A stretch of 46,502 nucleotides of DNA from an uncultured Clostridia bacterium (GCA_947624165.1 CANQJC010000015.1:1-46502); one strand, 5' to 3'; positions 27,532-38,018 are shown, counted from the stretch's first letter. The notes: generated from the letters alone by a model not told the origin. A program made the numbers and translations.

Positions 27532-29479
27532 TATTATCCCCGCCTGTTGTTTCCGTTACGCTTTTGTATATTTCCATGAATCTGTCGCCGGTGATCGTTT
27601 CCTTATCGATAAGATACTTCGCAATTTCGTCAAGCGCGGTACGATTGTCGACAAGTATCCGCATGGCTTTATCGTAACATTCCTTAAGTACGCGTATGAT
27701 CTCGTTATCCACCGCCGTTTTCGTTTCCTCCGAGCAGTTGGAAACGCTTCTGCCGTCAAGATATTTATTCTGTATGCTTTCCAGACCAGCCATACCGAAT
27801 TTTTCGGACATGCCGTACTGCGTTATCATGTTCCGCGCAAGCAGCGTCGCGCGTTCGATGTCATTTGCCGCGCCTGTCGTTTTTGTGTTAAACACAAGCT
27901 CTTCCGCTGCGCGTCCCGCAAGGAATACCGTTATCTGGTCTAAAATCTCGTCGCTTGACATGAGGTAACGTTCCTCTTCCTCGGGCATTTGCATCGTATA
28001 GCCGAGCGAACCCATTGTTCTCGGCACTATCGTGATTTTGTGAACGGGCTGCGTATGTTTTTGCGCGGCGGTCGCCAGCGCGTGTCCCACCTCATGGAAG
28101 GCAACGATCTCCTTTTCCTTTTCGGACAAAATTCTGTCCTTTTTCTCCTTGCCGGCGATTATGACCTCGACGGATTCCATCAAATCCTCCTGCGATACGG
28201 TTTTTCTTCCCATACGCACCGCGCGTAATGCCGCTTCGTTTACCATATTGGCAAGATCCGCGCCCGCCGCGCCGCTCGTCGCCAGTGCCATGTCGTGCAG
28301 GTTTATATCCGGCTCCGTCTTGACGTTCTTTATATGGACCTTAAGGATATCCTCTCTGCCCTTAAGATCAGGCTTTTCAACGATAATGCGTCTGTCAAAC
28401 CGTCCGGGGCGCAAAAGTGCCTTGTCGAGTATTTCGGGACGGTTGGTCGCCGCGATTATCACAAGTCCCTTGGACGAATCAAAGCCGTCCATTTCGTTAA
28501 GAAGCTGATTGAGCGTCTGTTCGCGCTCGTCGTTGGAGCTTATCTGACTGTCTCTCGATTTACCTATCGCGTCGATCTCGTCTATAAAAATTATACACGG
28601 AGCCTTTGCCGACGCCTGCTTGAACAGGTCGCGCACTCTGGACGCTCCCACGCCCACGAACATTTCGACAAATTCCGAGCCTGACAGCGAGAAAAACGGT
28701 ACTTTTGCCTCTCCCGCCACAGCCTTTGCAAGCAGCGTTTTGCCCGTTCCCGGGGGACCGACAAGAAGCGCGCCGCGCGGCTGCTTCGCGCCTATCGCGC
28801 GGTATTTTGCCGGATTGTGAAGATAATCCACGATTTCGTCGAGAGATTCCTTCGCCTCCTCCTGTCCCGCGACGTCCTTAAACGTTACGCCTGTGGAATT
28901 TTCCACATTATACATCTTCGCGTTCGACTGACCTATTCCCATGATGCCCCCGCCGCCGCCGAAACGTTTCGACATGGAACGCGTGAGAATAAAGAACAGC
29001 AGATAGATTATTCCCAAGGGAAGTATCCATGTGAGGAAAAAGTCGAGTATGGGATTGTTGTTCTGTATCGGCGTGGAATACTTTATCCCCTTTTCGTCAA
29101 GACGCTCAAGAAGTCTCTCGTCGTAAATATAACCCGTGTAATATACCTTACGGCTCTGTTCTCTCGCACGCTTGATGACTTCGCTCGAGCTTATGCCGAA
29201 CATATTGAGAAACGATTCCGCCGCTTCGTTTTCGCCTTCCGGCTCCTTGATCTCTATCGGCTTTTCATAAATAACAAATCTGTCCTGACTTATTATCACC
29301 TCGTCGACCTTGTCCTCGTCGAGCATGGTCAAAAAATCGCTGTACGAAATTTCCTGCTTGCTCGACGACTGAAGCGAAAATACCATCAAATTAAGAAGTA
29401 TTGTCGCGACTATCGATATGACAAGGAATATCAACAAAGGATTTCTGAAAGGCGGACGATTTTTTTTATCGTTATTCAT
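27509..29479 (-). CDS. ftsH: ATP-dependent zinc metalloprotease FtsH
   Basis: A 656-residue membrane-anchored AAA+ protease degrading misfolded membrane proteins and regulators. TM1 is about 14-36, then an extracytoplasmic domain and TM2 at about 145-167. The AAA module has Walker A GPPGTGKT (241-248), Walker [12 protein letters not shown] and the second region of homology. The M41 zinc site is HEVGH, where most homologues have HEAGH; the HExxH ligands are kept. AAAGGAGG precedes the ATG. Confidence 0.97.
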   Translation of the reverse strand: MNNDKKNRPPFRNPLLIFLVISIVATILLNLMVFSLQSSSKQEISYSDFLTMLDEDKVDEVIISQDRFVIYEKPIEIKEPEGENEAAESFLNMFGISSSEVIKRAREQSRKVYYTGYIYDERLLERLDEKGIKYSTPIQNNNPILDFFLTWILPLGIIYLLFFILTRSMSKRFGGGGGIMGIGQSNAKMYNVENSTGVTFKDVAGQEEAKESLDEIVDYLHNPAKYRAIGAKQPRGALLVGPPGTGKTLLAKAVAGEAKVPFFSLSGSEFVEMFVGVGASRVRDLFKQASAKAPCIIFIDEIDAIGKSRDSQISSNDEREQTLNQLLNEMDGFDSSKGLVIIAATNRPEILDKALLRPGRFDRRIIVEKPDLKGREDILKVHIKNVKTEPDINLHDMALATSGAAGADLANMVNEAALRAVRMGRKTVSQEDLMESVEVIIAGKEKKDRILSEKEKEIVAFHEVGHALATAAQKHTQPVHKITIVPRTMGSLGYTMQMPEEEERYLMSSDEILDQITVFLAGRAAEELVFNTKTTGAANDIERATLLARNMITQYGMSEKFGMAGLESIQNKYLDGRSVSNCSEETKTAVDNEIIRVLKECYDKAMRILVDNRTALDEIAKYLIDKETITGDRFMEIYKSVTETTGGDNNDEESER

Positions 29480-29577
29480 TAAAATATATCCTCCTTTTAT
29501 AACAAAAACGAACTCTTCCGAATTTATAAACGTAAATATCGTTCGTTTGCGTGTCTTTCAATGCTTAACCGCACTAC

Positions 29578-29606
29578 ATTTTATCACTTTATCGAAAATA
29601 TTTCAA
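29578..29606 (-). promoter_or_regulatory. ftsH promoter
   Basis: TTGAAA (29601-29606), 17-nt spacer, TAAAAT (29578-29583) on the minus strand, leaving a leader of about 90 nt. Confidence 0.7.
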
Positions 29607-29678
29607 TATATTTATGTATTTTTTTAAATTTATTCACAGTTAGGAAACAATTATGTTCTAAACTTACAATAATCTTTG

Positions 29679-29707
29679 TTGACTTATGGCGAAATAAGTG
29701 ATAGAAT
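29679..29707 (+). promoter_or_regulatory. Promoter of the large SLH protein gene
   Basis: TTGACT (29679-29684), 17-nt spacer, TAGAAT (29702-29707). Confidence 0.7.
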
Positions 29708-29752
29708 ATTTGTGTATTGTTATGTTTTGAGAAAGGCAAAGGTGATAAATAT

Positions 29753-32700
29753 ATGAAAAGATTTTTATCAATGCTGACGAGTATAATTCTTGCTTTGTCG
29801 CTTGTATGTCCGTCCGCTCTGGCGGCGTTCAGCGACGTTGACGATTCAAACCGATATAAAGAAGCGATCACGTCGCTCACAAAGCTGTCTGTCATAGACG
29901 GTTATTCCGACGGCACGTTTAAGCCGGACGGCACCATAACGCGCGCGGAATTTACAAAGCTTATTGTGTTTACTCTCGGTTACAGCAATCTTACTCACAG
30001 TACATACGACTTTACCGATGTTGATGAAAATCACTGGGCAAGAAATTATATACAGACGGCGTATAATCTCGGAATAATTGCGGGATTCGGGGACGGCATA
30101 TTCGGTCCCGACGAACCCGTTACCTACGAGCAGGCTCTCAAAATGGTCGTCTGCACGCTCGGATACGAGCCGTTCGCGCAGGAGCTTGAGTCCGACACGA
30201 GCTGGGCGAGCAAATATATCCGCGAAGCGACCTCTATCGGTCTTACAGACCATATAACGGACGCCGTATATACGGCGGGCGCGTCGCGCGGAGTGATCGC
30301 GCAGATAATTTACAACGCGCTTGAAGTGGAAATGTATGAAATCGCGGCATACGGTCCGGTCCAGACGGAAAAGACCCTGCTGCACGACTATCTCAAGGCG
30401 GATACCGCCAAGGGTACGCTCGTGGGCGTAGCAGATACGGTCATGGAAGAATGTACGCGCTCGCTCGGCGAGTACGATATGGATATACTGACGTCGGACG
30501 GTACGGAGGTTATACTTGATTTCTATGAATACACTCAGAACAAAACCGATATAACAAAATATCTCGGCAACACGATCACCGTTTATTACACTCAGCGCAG
30601 CGGAAACGACAAAGGCTCTCTTGTGACAATAGACGACGAAACCACAAAAAATTCATACACGGAGCTTAGTTACGATGATATAGAGGGTCTTTCCGGCACG
30701 TCGCTCAAGTATTATGAAAGCTCGGCGCGGTCAAAGACCGTGAAGCTCAAGGAGAAGGATCTGACGGTACGCTATAACGGCAAGAGCGTTTCGGCAAACG
30801 ACAGCGTGACGCTGACGAACCCCGTAACAAAAGAGGAGGACGTCTTTACCCGTCAGGAAGCTCTTGAGCTGTGGCTCGATCCGTCGTCCGACTATTTCAT
30901 ATACGGCAACGTTACGCTTACCGACAGCGGTTCGGACGGTATTATAGACATGATACAAATCAACAACTATAAGACCATTGTCGCGCTCGCCGCGCCGTCC
31001 TCGTCGGACTATCGTATCACGGATAAGCTTGTAACGGGCAACTACCTGATTCTTGACCCGCAAAGCGCAAATTATGAATACACAATAACAAAGAACGGCA
31101 CGACTACACCCGTAACGTCAATAGCGGCGAACGACGTAATACTTTACGCGGAAAGTCTTGACGGCTCGTATTATTCGGTAGTCGTTACAAACAAGACCGT
31201 CAAGGGCACGATATCGTCCATGTCGTCCGATAAGAAGCGCATGGTGATAAACAACGAAAATTATGTCATAAGCGATAAATGTGCTTCGTACATTTCCGAA
31301 AAGGAAAACAAGGAAATAAAGGTCGGTATTTCGGGTACGTTCTACCTCGACGCGTTTGGCACCGCCGTATACGGCTCGCTTGAGCAGACTGCGGTCTCGC
31401 CTTACGCTTACATAGTGAACGCCTTTTACGATTACGACGACGGCGGCAAGTCGTACATAACGGCATACGCGCCTAATACCTCCGCATCCGCGGCGGCTTC
31501 TTATCCGCTCAAAAACAGAATAAAGCTTAACGGCTCTACCATAAACAGCGAAGTCGCGATAGAGCGTCTTTCCTCGACTGCGGCGTACGCGCCCAACGAG
31601 CTGGAAGACGCCGACAAGATATACGGTTCCGGCAAGCTGCCCAACATTACGGAATATTCACAGCCCGCCCGCATAACGATAGAGAGCGGCGAGGTCACGA
31701 GTATTACAACGCTTACGTCGGACGAAATCAAAGAAGAAAACAACGATAAAGAACAAATCGTACAGTGCAGGGAAACGGGCGAATATACATTCTCGTCAAA
31801 CAGCTTCTCGCAGAACGGAAAAACATCGTTTTCCGTAAACTCAAGCACGGTCATCATATACGTTCCTTCCGACCGCACCCAGAAAAGCAAATACGCGAAG
31901 AAAACGGCGTCGTCCGCATTCACGTCGGGAGATCCTTATTATGTCGAAGCTTATGATATCAGCTCGGCAAGAATAGCCGGACTGATAATTCTCTACGGAA
32001 ACGACGGTTCCCTCACATCGGTGAAGAAGGATACCGATTTCTCGGTAGTCGCATCGCTCCCCGAGGAGACCTACAATGAAAAGAAGGACGAGACCGTACT
32101 GCGCTTCTCGGTTTTCGCCGGTTCGTCAAGCTCCACTAAGACGTGGACGACATACGACAACTCGGAATTCAGCGACGTTAAAATCGGCGACGTTATCCAA
32201 TTCGCTTACGACAGCGACAATCTTATCCAGGGACGTATCAATAACATACGTTTCTCGGATATAGCAAGCGTTCTCGACGGCGAGGAGTACGACGGTCAAA
32301 TATTTAACTGGAAAGAAGAAATCGAGCCTTCGGAGGATAATCATTACCAGAGCTTCAAATTCGATTACCGCTTTAAGAAAAACGGTACGTCGGACGATGA
32401 AATATACACAAGCTCGTCGCTCGGCAACGTGCCGTATTCAAGAGCATGTATGTATAACGTAAGTCAGGTCCTGCCGGACGATAAGAAGCTGTACGTAACA
32501 AAGAACGGTTTCGAGGACGACGGCAGCGGACGCTACACGCTCGACGACAGCGATTATGAGGAAATAACGATAACGTCGTCAACAAAGATACTGCGCATGG
32601 AGGACGACAGAAAAGAGATAAGCAAATATGCGGCGGGTACCGAAACCGCCATGACCATAAACGACTTGAAGGACGCGAAAAACTACGGTACGGATTGTTC

Positions 32701-32758
32701 GAAGATACTCGTTTGTTCCTCCAAGGGCGAAGCGAAACTCATCGTAGTATATAATTAA
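29753..32758 (+). CDS. Large surface protein with N-terminal SLH domains
   Basis: A 1001-residue exported protein. The signal peptide ends near SALAAF (about 24), then three SLH motifs follow (about 25-200; for example AITSLTKLSVIDGYSDGTFKPDGTITRAEF and AYNLGIIAGFGDGIFGPDEPVTYEQAL), which bind pyruvylated secondary wall polymer. The remaining roughly 800 residues are Ser/Thr/Asp/Lys-rich and predicted beta-rich, with no catalytic domain that I recognise. ATG 29753 is chosen for AAAGGTG upstream. Likely a surface-layer or wall-associated protein. Confidence 0.88.
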   Translation: MKRFLSMLTSIILALSLVCPSALAAFSDVDDSNRYKEAITSLTKLSVIDGYSDGTFKPDGTITRAEFTKLIVFTLGYSNLTHSTYDFTDVDENHWARNYIQTAYNLGIIAGFGDGIFGPDEPVTYEQALKMVVCTLGYEPFAQELESDTSWASKYIREATSIGLTDHITDAVYTAGASRGVIAQIIYNALEVEMYEIAAYGPVQTEKTLLHDYLKADTAKGTLVGVADTVMEECTRSLGEYDMDILTSDGTEVILDFYEYTQNKTDITKYLGNTITVYYTQRSGNDKGSLVTIDDETTKNSYTELSYDDIEGLSGTSLKYYESSARSKTVKLKEKDLTVRYNGKSVSANDSVTLTNPVTKEEDVFTRQEALELWLDPSSDYFIYGNVTLTDSGSDGIIDMIQINNYKTIVALAAPSSSDYRITDKLVTGNYLILDPQSANYEYTITKNGTTTPVTSIAANDVILYAESLDGSYYSVVVTNKTVKGTISSMSSDKKRMVINNENYVISDKCASYISEKENKEIKVGISGTFYLDAFGTAVYGSLEQTAVSPYAYIVNAFYDYDDGGKSYITAYAPNTSASAAASYPLKNRIKLNGSTINSEVAIERLSSTAAYAPNELEDADKIYGSGKLPNITEYSQPARITIESGEVTSITTLTSDEIKEENNDKEQIVQCRETGEYTFSSNSFSQNGKTSFSVNSSTVIIYVPSDRTQKSKYAKKTASSAFTSGDPYYVEAYDISSARIAGLIILYGNDGSLTSVKKDTDFSVVASLPEETYNEKKDETVLRFSVFAGSSSSTKTWTTYDNSEFSDVKIGDVIQFAYDSDNLIQGRINNIRFSDIASVLDGEEYDGQIFNWKEEIEPSEDNHYQSFKFDYRFKKNGTSDDEIYTSSSLGNVPYSRACMYNVSQVLPDDKKLYVTKNGFEDDGSGRYTLDDSDYEEITITSSTKILRMEDDRKEISKYAAGTETAMTINDLKDAKNYGTDCSKILVCSSKGEAKLIVVYN

Positions 32759-32765
32759 AAGCACA

Positions 32766-32799
32766 ATAAAAAAAGCTCCCGAAAACGGGAGCTTTTTTT
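32766..32799. terminator. Bidirectional terminator
   Basis: AGCTCCCG-AAAA-CGGGAGCT stem with long A and T runs between the SLH gene and convergent murC. Confidence 0.9.
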
Positions 32800-34189
32800 A
32801 TTCGAGGATCAGCTCGTTTATCTTAACAACATCGCCCGCGCCCATAGTGAATACTATATCGTTTTCGGAAACGTTTTCCTTCAGGAAGCGCGCTATGTCG
32901 TTGAAATCGTCTATATACCTTACGCTTACGCCGCGTTTTTTAATGTCCTCCGCAAGATCCTCAGGTCTCGTCACGCCGTCGAATTTCTCGCGCGCGGGAT
33001 ATATATGAGTAAGAATAAGCTCGTCAGCATCGTCAAACGCTTTGGTAAACTCGTTCCACAGCGTGCGCGTGCGCGAATATGTGTGCGGCTGAAAGACGCA
33101 CCATACCTTATTGTGTGGAAATTCCTTGACCGATTTGAGCGTCGCTTTTATTTCGGTCGGATGATGCGCGTAATCGTCTATGACCGTCGCTCCGTTTAAC
33201 GTTCCCTTCCTCTCAAAGCGGCGGTGCGTACCTTTGAACGTCTCTATTCCGCGCGCGGCAGTCTGCGGTTCTATGCCGGAAATATCGCATACCGCGATCG
33301 CGGCGAGCGTGTTTAAAATATTATGTTCGCCGGGTACGCTCAGCTTCACATCGCACAGCTTACGCCCTTTTTTCATAACGTCGAACGAAGGGAATCCCGC
33401 GTTGTAAACGATATTCTCGGGATAATAATCGAAGGACGGATCCATTCCGTAGGTAAAGATTTTTAAATCGTCCGCGCCTTCAAGCGTCCTCCTTACATTC
33501 GCGTCGCCGCCCATCGCGACAACGCAGCCCACGTCCTTCGTCAGATACGCGAAGCGGCGAAAGCTGTCTATGATCTCGTCAATGCCGGAAAAGAAGTCGA
33601 GATGATCCTCCTCGATATTCGTAATGAGAGCGATGGTAGGGTAAAATTTCAGAAAGCTGTTTGTGTACTCGCACGCTTCCGTAACAAAATAATCGGACGA
33701 ACCCGTTCGGATATTGCCGCCTATAAGGTCAAGCTCTCCCCCCACGCTTATTGTCGGATCAAGTCCGGCTCCCAAAAGCGCGTGCGCTATCATCGAGGTC
33801 GTCGTGGTCTTGCCGTGCGTTCCGCTTACTCCGACGGCGTGAGTATAATTCTTCATCAGCGCGCCCAGAAACTCGGCGCGGTCGATCACTCTCACTCCCC
33901 TTTCGCGCGCGGCGATCATTTCGGGATTGTCGTCCTTTGCCGCCGCGGTGTAAACCACAAGCGACGCCTTCTCGATACCGTCTTTATTGAGCGCGTCCTT
34001 GCCGTACACGATATTCGCGCCCATCCTTTCGAGCTTCTCCGTTATTTCGGTTTTGTTCCAGTCCGATCCCGTGACACAGTAACCGTCCTTGATGGCTATC
34101 TGTGCAAGTCCGCTCATACTTATGCCGCCTATACCGATAAAATGTATACACGCGTTTTTGTCAATATCAGACATTTTAAACCTATCCAT
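32798..34189 (-). CDS. murC: UDP-N-acetylmuramate--L-alanine ligase
   Basis: A 463-residue cytoplasmic ligase adding L-Ala to UDP-MurNAc with ATP. FIGIGGISMSGLAQIA is the N-terminal nucleotide-sugar site, GTHGKTTTT the ATP loop, and DDYAHHPTEIKATL the C-terminal Mur ligase motif. ATG 34189 is preferred for AGGAG 9 nt upstream; ATG 34174 is an alternative. It is monocistronic and divergent from spoVG, not in a dcw cluster. Confidence 0.96.
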   Translation of the reverse strand: MDRFKMSDIDKNACIHFIGIGGISMSGLAQIAIKDGYCVTGSDWNKTEITEKLERMGANIVYGKDALNKDGIEKASLVVYTAAAKDDNPEMIAARERGVRVIDRAEFLGALMKNYTHAVGVSGTHGKTTTTSMIAHALLGAGLDPTISVGGELDLIGGNIRTGSSDYFVTEACEYTNSFLKFYPTIALITNIEEDHLDFFSGIDEIIDSFRRFAYLTKDVGCVVAMGGDANVRRTLEGADDLKIFTYGMDPSFDYYPENIVYNAGFPSFDVMKKGRKLCDVKLSVPGEHNILNTLAAIAVCDISGIEPQTAARGIETFKGTHRRFERKGTLNGATVIDDYAHHPTEIKATLKSVKEFPHNKVWCVFQPHTYSRTRTLWNEFTKAFDDADELILTHIYPAREKFDGVTRPEDLAEDIKKRGVSVRYIDDFNDIARFLKENVSENDIVFTMGAGDVVKINELILE

Positions 34190-34334
34190 TTCCTATTTCT
34201 CCTCATATTGTTTAATGTAATTATTATATACCTTAATTGTCAAATTGAAAACCCTTTTTTGTAATTTCTTACCGAATTGGAAGAAAGTATTACAAAAGAG
34301 ACGGTTTTTGTTCAATAAAATCTGTGCAAAATAC

Positions 34335-34363
34335 TTGACAAAATTCATTTTTTACTATATTAT
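34335..34363 (+). promoter_or_regulatory. spoVG promoter
   Basis: TTGACA (34335-34340), 17-nt spacer, TATTAT (34358-34363). No clear SigH-type alternative was recognised. Confidence 0.8.
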
Positions 34364-34404
34364 AAATTTAGCAAATAGTATATTGCCGAAAGGTGGTGAA
34401 AGAC

Positions 34405-34689
34405 GTGGAAATTACAGACATCAGAATTAAGAAGGTTTCTAACGACAGTAAAATGAAGGCGGTCGCATCGGTTACGTTTGACAACTCATTCGCTGTACAT
34501 GACGTAAAGGTCATCGAAGGACCTGACAAATTGTTTGTTGCTATGCCAAGCAGAAGAACTCCCGACGGTGAGTATAGAGATATCGCTCATCCCATCAACA
34601 GCGACATGCGCGGAATTCTTGAGAGCAAGGTTCTCGCAGCATACGACGCTATTGAGGAAGAATCGGATTTTTCGGCAGACGCTGAATAA
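34405..34689 (+). CDS. spoVG: SpoVG RNA/DNA-binding regulator
   Basis: A 94-residue regulator. EITDIRIKKVSNDSKMKAVASVTFDNSFAVHDVKV and FVAMPSRRTPDGEYRDIAHPI are SpoVG signatures. It influences sporulation and cell division in Bacillus and virulence traits in other Firmicutes. GTG 34405 (MEITDI) is chosen because family members begin there and AGGTGG lies about 8 nt upstream; GTG 34393 would sit in that site. Monocistronic. Confidence 0.95.
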   Translation: MEITDIRIKKVSNDSKMKAVASVTFDNSFAVHDVKVIEGPDKLFVAMPSRRTPDGEYRDIAHPINSDMRGILESKVLAAYDAIEEESDFSADAE

Positions 34690-34716
34690 TTTTTACATTA
34701 TATATATAACACAAAC

Positions 34717-34750
34717 AAAAGAACGCGGATAAAAATCCGCGTTCTTTTTT
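34717..34750. terminator. Bidirectional terminator
   Basis: AAAAGAACGCGGAT/ATCCGCGTTCTTTTTT hairpin serving spoVG and the convergent SLH operon. Confidence 0.9.
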
Positions 34751-35798
34751 ACTGTATCAAATCGTAAAGACGAACGACCGTCGCGACCGCCTGTTCAACG
34801 GTATAGCCGTTCTGCGGCGCAAATTCCGTATCCGTAATACCCGTCATTATCCCGTATTCGTTCGCCCATGTAACGTAAAAACGCGCCCACGGCGAAACGC
34901 TGTCCGCATCCGAATAAGACAGGTACGTTTCCGTATCTATCCATATATATCTTTCCGCCACCTTACACAAAAGCGTGGCTGCTTCCTCGCGCGTTATCAT
35001 TCCGCCGGGGTCGAAATGCGTCTCGTCCCGACCGTTTACGATACCGAGCGCGAACAGGATATTTACTGCGTCGTCCGCGTCGGTGCAGTCCTCGAAATAA
35101 TTCCTCAGATACGCGCCGCCCGTGTCGCGCATATAGTCTTCTATTGAGACGTAATTTTCATGCACGGCGATCAGGTTACCCAAAAGAACGCAGAACTGCT
35201 CGCGGGTGATATTATCGCTGTACTTATCCGTAAATTCATACGGCAGCAGACTTTTCGCCGCAGCTTCGCTCGCAAACGGCTTTGCCCACGGCGCGGACGG
35301 AAGCTTGAGGAAATCGTTTCCGACCGCACGGTGGATCTCCTCCCCGTTCGCTTTTTCCTGCGCGTCCTTGTAATCGCTGTCAAGATAAAGAAGCCGTGCG
35401 GTATCCTCATCGTTCAGCTTATAGCACACGTAATTTTCGTTTCCGTAAAGACCTATCTGCACGCCGGAATTAAGATAATAACTCTTAACGTCCGATTCGG
35501 TATATACGTTTACGGCTATACCGCGGAACGGCGTAGCGTTGATACGTCTTTCGACCGTCATATTCATCGCGGTTTCAAAAAACGTCCGTATACCGTCCCG
35601 ATCAAGCTCGATATACTTCTCCTCAGCCGTATCGGAAACGGTCACGCGCGTTATGTCGTCCGCGTTAAAAATTCCCATAGCCTCCGAAAACGTCATGCTC
35701 TCCGGCAGATCGACCACGTTATACGCGGACGCGGCTGTCGGAAGGACAAGCATTAACACGGCGGCAAATATTGCAGCAAATCTTTTAATGGTAATCAC
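34749..35798 (-). CDS. Exported SLH-domain protein
   Basis: About 349 residues. A signal peptide (cleavage after AASA) precedes a unique region of about 150 residues and C-terminal SLH repeats (about 165-349; LFALGIVNGRDETHFDPGGMITREEAA, then YGIMTGITDTEFAPQNGYTVEQAV). It is the last gene of the membrane protein-sigma-pyrE operon, 3 nt after pyrE. The start is unusual: GTG 35798 overlaps the AAGGAG site, while ATT at 35789 lies 8 nt from it and gives the more natural MKRFAAIFAAVL. Confidence 0.88.
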   Translation of the reverse strand: MITIKRFAAIFAAVLMLVLPTAASAYNVVDLPESMTFSEAMGIFNADDITRVTVSDTAEEKYIELDRDGIRTFFETAMNMTVERRINATPFRGIAVNVYTESDVKSYYLNSGVQIGLYGNENYVCYKLNDEDTARLLYLDSDYKDAQEKANGEEIHRAVGNDFLKLPSAPWAKPFASEAAAKSLLPYEFTDKYSDNITREQFCVLLGNLIAVHENYVSIEDYMRDTGGAYLRNYFEDCTDADDAVNILFALGIVNGRDETHFDPGGMITREEAATLLCKVAERYIWIDTETYLSYSDADSVSPWARFYVTWANEYGIMTGITDTEFAPQNGYTVEQAVATVVRLYDLIQ

Positions 35799-35801
35799 TC
35801 C

Positions 35802-36467
35802 TTAATCCAGAACGCAGTAGCGGCTCATATAATCCTCCATTTTCGGAAGCACGCCGCCGTATGAACCGTCGTTCTTCAAGTATTCGTAAATATCGCGCAC
35901 GGTTATTACGGAATGGATATTTATTCCGAAGTCCTCCATGATTTCCGTAATGGTCGTTTTCGCGGGATTTTGTCCGAACTCGCAGCGGTTAACGGAAATA
36001 AACATATCCGTCACTTTAACGTCGGCGGCGGACGTGAGTATCGGCATTGTCTCGCGCACAGCCGTACCCGCGGTGACGACGTCCTCGATAATTATAACTC
36101 TGTCGCCGTCCTTCGGCTTGTAGCCGACGAGCGAACCGCCTTCGCCGTGGTCTTTTTCTTCCTTGCGGTTGAAGAAGTACGGCTTGTCGATGCCGTATTC
36201 GTTATACAGTGCGGCGGCAGTCGACGCGGCGAGAGGTATTCCCTTATACGCCGGTCCGAACATACAATCAAAATCCGCGCCGATATTTTCGCGTATAAGG
36301 GCGGCGTAAAACTTACCCAGCGTCGCGATTTGCCCGCCCGTGCGGAAATTTCCGGTATTTACAAAATACGGCGTGCTGCGTCCGCTCTTCGTGACAAAGT
36401 CGCCGAAGCGCAGAACGTCCGATTTCATCATGAATTCTATAAATTCCTTTTTCTTTTCGGTAAGCAT
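35802..36467 (-). CDS. pyrE: Orotate phosphoribosyltransferase
   Basis: A 221-residue enzyme converting orotate + PRPP to OMP + PPi in pyrimidine synthesis. FGPAYKGIPLA is the substrate loop, FFNRKEEKDHGEGG the flexible loop, and VIIIEDVVTAGTAVRE the PRPP-binding motif. It starts 16 nt after the sigma factor gene. This position inside a sigma/surface-protein operon, away from other pyr genes, is odd. Confidence 0.96.
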   Translation of the reverse strand: MLTEKKKEFIEFMMKSDVLRFGDFVTKSGRSTPYFVNTGNFRTGGQIATLGKFYAALIRENIGADFDCMFGPAYKGIPLAASTAAALYNEYGIDKPYFFNRKEEKDHGEGGSLVGYKPKDGDRVIIIEDVVTAGTAVRETMPILTSAADVKVTDMFISVNRCEFGQNPAKTTITEIMEDFGINIHSVITVRDIYEYLKNDGSYGGVLPKMEDYMSRYCVLD

Positions 36468-36483
36468 ATTTGTCTCCTTTCCC

Positions 36484-37227
36484 TTATGACAGGTCTCTGA
36501 AATACATACTTCTGAATTTTTTCAGTATTTTCTTTTCCATACGCGAGATCTGCATCTGCGACGTATTCATTATCTCGGAAATTTCCTTTTGGCTTTTTTC
36601 CTCATAGTAGCGAAGCTTCACGAATTGACGCTCGGTCTCGGTCAGACGTTCCATACACGATGAAACAAAGTCCTTGTCCTCGATCATCAGATAGTTTTTA
36701 TCCTCCGTACCGACAACGTTTGAAAGTGCCGTTTCGCCGTCGGCGTAGGCCTCGTATTCGAGCGACCGAACAAAAGCCGCGTCGCCCATTTCATAGACGC
36801 TTTCAAGCAGCTTCTCGGGAATATTCAGTATACGCGCTATCTCCGCGCGCGAAATGCCGCCCGACATACGCCGTATTTTCTCCGCTTTGTAAAAAACCTC
36901 GTAAAGACGGCGCGGTATGCGTATAAAGCTGCCCTTGTCGCGGAAGTATTTGCGTATCTCGCCCATGACCGTGGGCGTCGCGAAAGTCGCGAATTTCACG
37001 CCCCTGTCGGGGTCGAAGCGTTCCACGGCGTAAAGTATACCCAGACACGCCACCTGATATATGTCGTCATATTCCACGCCCCGATTGACAAATTTACGCG
37101 AAAGGATCTCGGCGATGTATATGTACGAGGCTACAATTTCGTCGCGCAGCTTCGGGTCGCCCGTTTTCCTGTACCGCGAAAACATTTCGTATTCACTTGT
37201 TATAATTTCGGGTTTGACTACTGCCAC
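36484..37227 (-). CDS. RNA polymerase sigma factor, SigB/SigF/SigG type
   Basis: A 247-residue alternative sigma factor. Region 2 is DIYQVACLGILYAVERFDPDRGVKFATFATPTVMGEIRKYFRDKG. Region 3 follows (GGISRAEIARILNIPEKLLE), and region 4 has HTH EKSQKEISEIMNTSQMQISRMEKKI. GTG start with AAGGAG 7 nt upstream. Sporulation SigF and SigG lie near spoIIAA/AB or spoIIGA, and SigB near rsb genes; none is here, so the exact type is open. It follows the single-pass membrane protein gene by 24 nt. Confidence 0.92.
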   Translation of the reverse strand: MAVVKPEIITSEYEMFSRYRKTGDPKLRDEIVASYIYIAEILSRKFVNRGVEYDDIYQVACLGILYAVERFDPDRGVKFATFATPTVMGEIRKYFRDKGSFIRIPRRLYEVFYKAEKIRRMSGGISRAEIARILNIPEKLLESVYEMGDAAFVRSLEYEAYADGETALSNVVGTEDKNYLMIEDKDFVSSCMERLTETERQFVKLRYYEEKSQKEISEIMNTSQMQISRMEKKILKKFRSMYFRDLS

Positions 37228-37251
37228 TGTAATTCTCCTTACCGTCCCTGA

Positions 37252-37908
37252 CTACTTGATAAGCTCACGCGCGATACTCAGAGAGTCCTCGTAAAGCTGC
37301 GAGGTTTCTTCCCGAGCGTCGTCGGCGCGTATGAGCAGATAAAGGTCGTCGCAGTAAATTTCATTCTCCTTCAAGAGCTTGCTGTCCGCAAGATTCACGG
37401 CGTATCCCGTACCGTCAGGCGCGCTTAATATCTGCGCGCCGCTGCCCTTTGCGTACGCGTCGGTTTTCAGAAACGCCTCCTCGACGGAATCTCTGTTGAG
37501 ATACAGCTCGGCTTCCTGCTTGTCCATCAGATAGACGCGCGACGTACTGTCGGTGAAGCTTAAATCGAGCTTCGTCTGCATCGAATAATCGTATTCCTCG
37601 TTACCGACCGCGCCGGTAAACACGAGCTTCTGAAAATATACGGACGGTTCTCCGTTGCCGTCGATATCCGTAATATAGCCCGAGAGAAGCTTGGCAAGCG
37701 TTTCGCTCTCTCTTTCGGAATAATTCATATTTCCGGCGTATGTAACGGTCATGTCGTATTTGGGACGATTCGCGCACTGTACGATAGTCACCGCGGCTAT
37801 GAGCGCGGCGGCGGCTGTGATTATCACGCGCCATTTATAATAATACCAGAAATAATCCCACCACGCGCGTGTGAAACGCGGCGGCACGGTCCCGTATTTT
37901 TCAGCCAT
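37252..37908 (-). CDS. Single-pass membrane protein upstream of the sigma factor
   Basis: A 218-residue protein. The aromatic-rich N-terminal cytoplasmic part (RFTRAWWDYFWYYYKWR) is followed by one membrane helix (about 30-48) and an outside domain of about 165 residues with no recognised family. ATG 37908 is chosen for AAGGAG 9 nt upstream; the longer frame to 38034 crosses the promoter. It is first in a four-gene operon with sigma, pyrE and an SLH gene. It lacks the zinc anti-sigma motif HxxxCxxC, so an anti-sigma role is only a positional guess. Confidence 0.75.
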   Translation of the reverse strand: MAEKYGTVPPRFTRAWWDYFWYYYKWRVIITAAAALIAAVTIVQCANRPKYDMTVTYAGNMNYSERESETLAKLLSGYITDIDGNGEPSVYFQKLVFTGAVGNEEYDYSMQTKLDLSFTDSTSRVYLMDKQEAELYLNRDSVEEAFLKTDAYAKGSGAQILSAPDGTGYAVNLADSKLLKENEIYCDDLYLLIRADDAREETSQLYEDSLSIARELIK

Positions 37909-38018
37909 GGGAATCCACTCCTTAGGATAAAATAAAGGTTTTTGGCGGATACGCTGCGCGCGCGTTTTACGGACGCTTCGTTCCCCCGCATAAAAGAACC
38001 TATTATATGACATTATAC

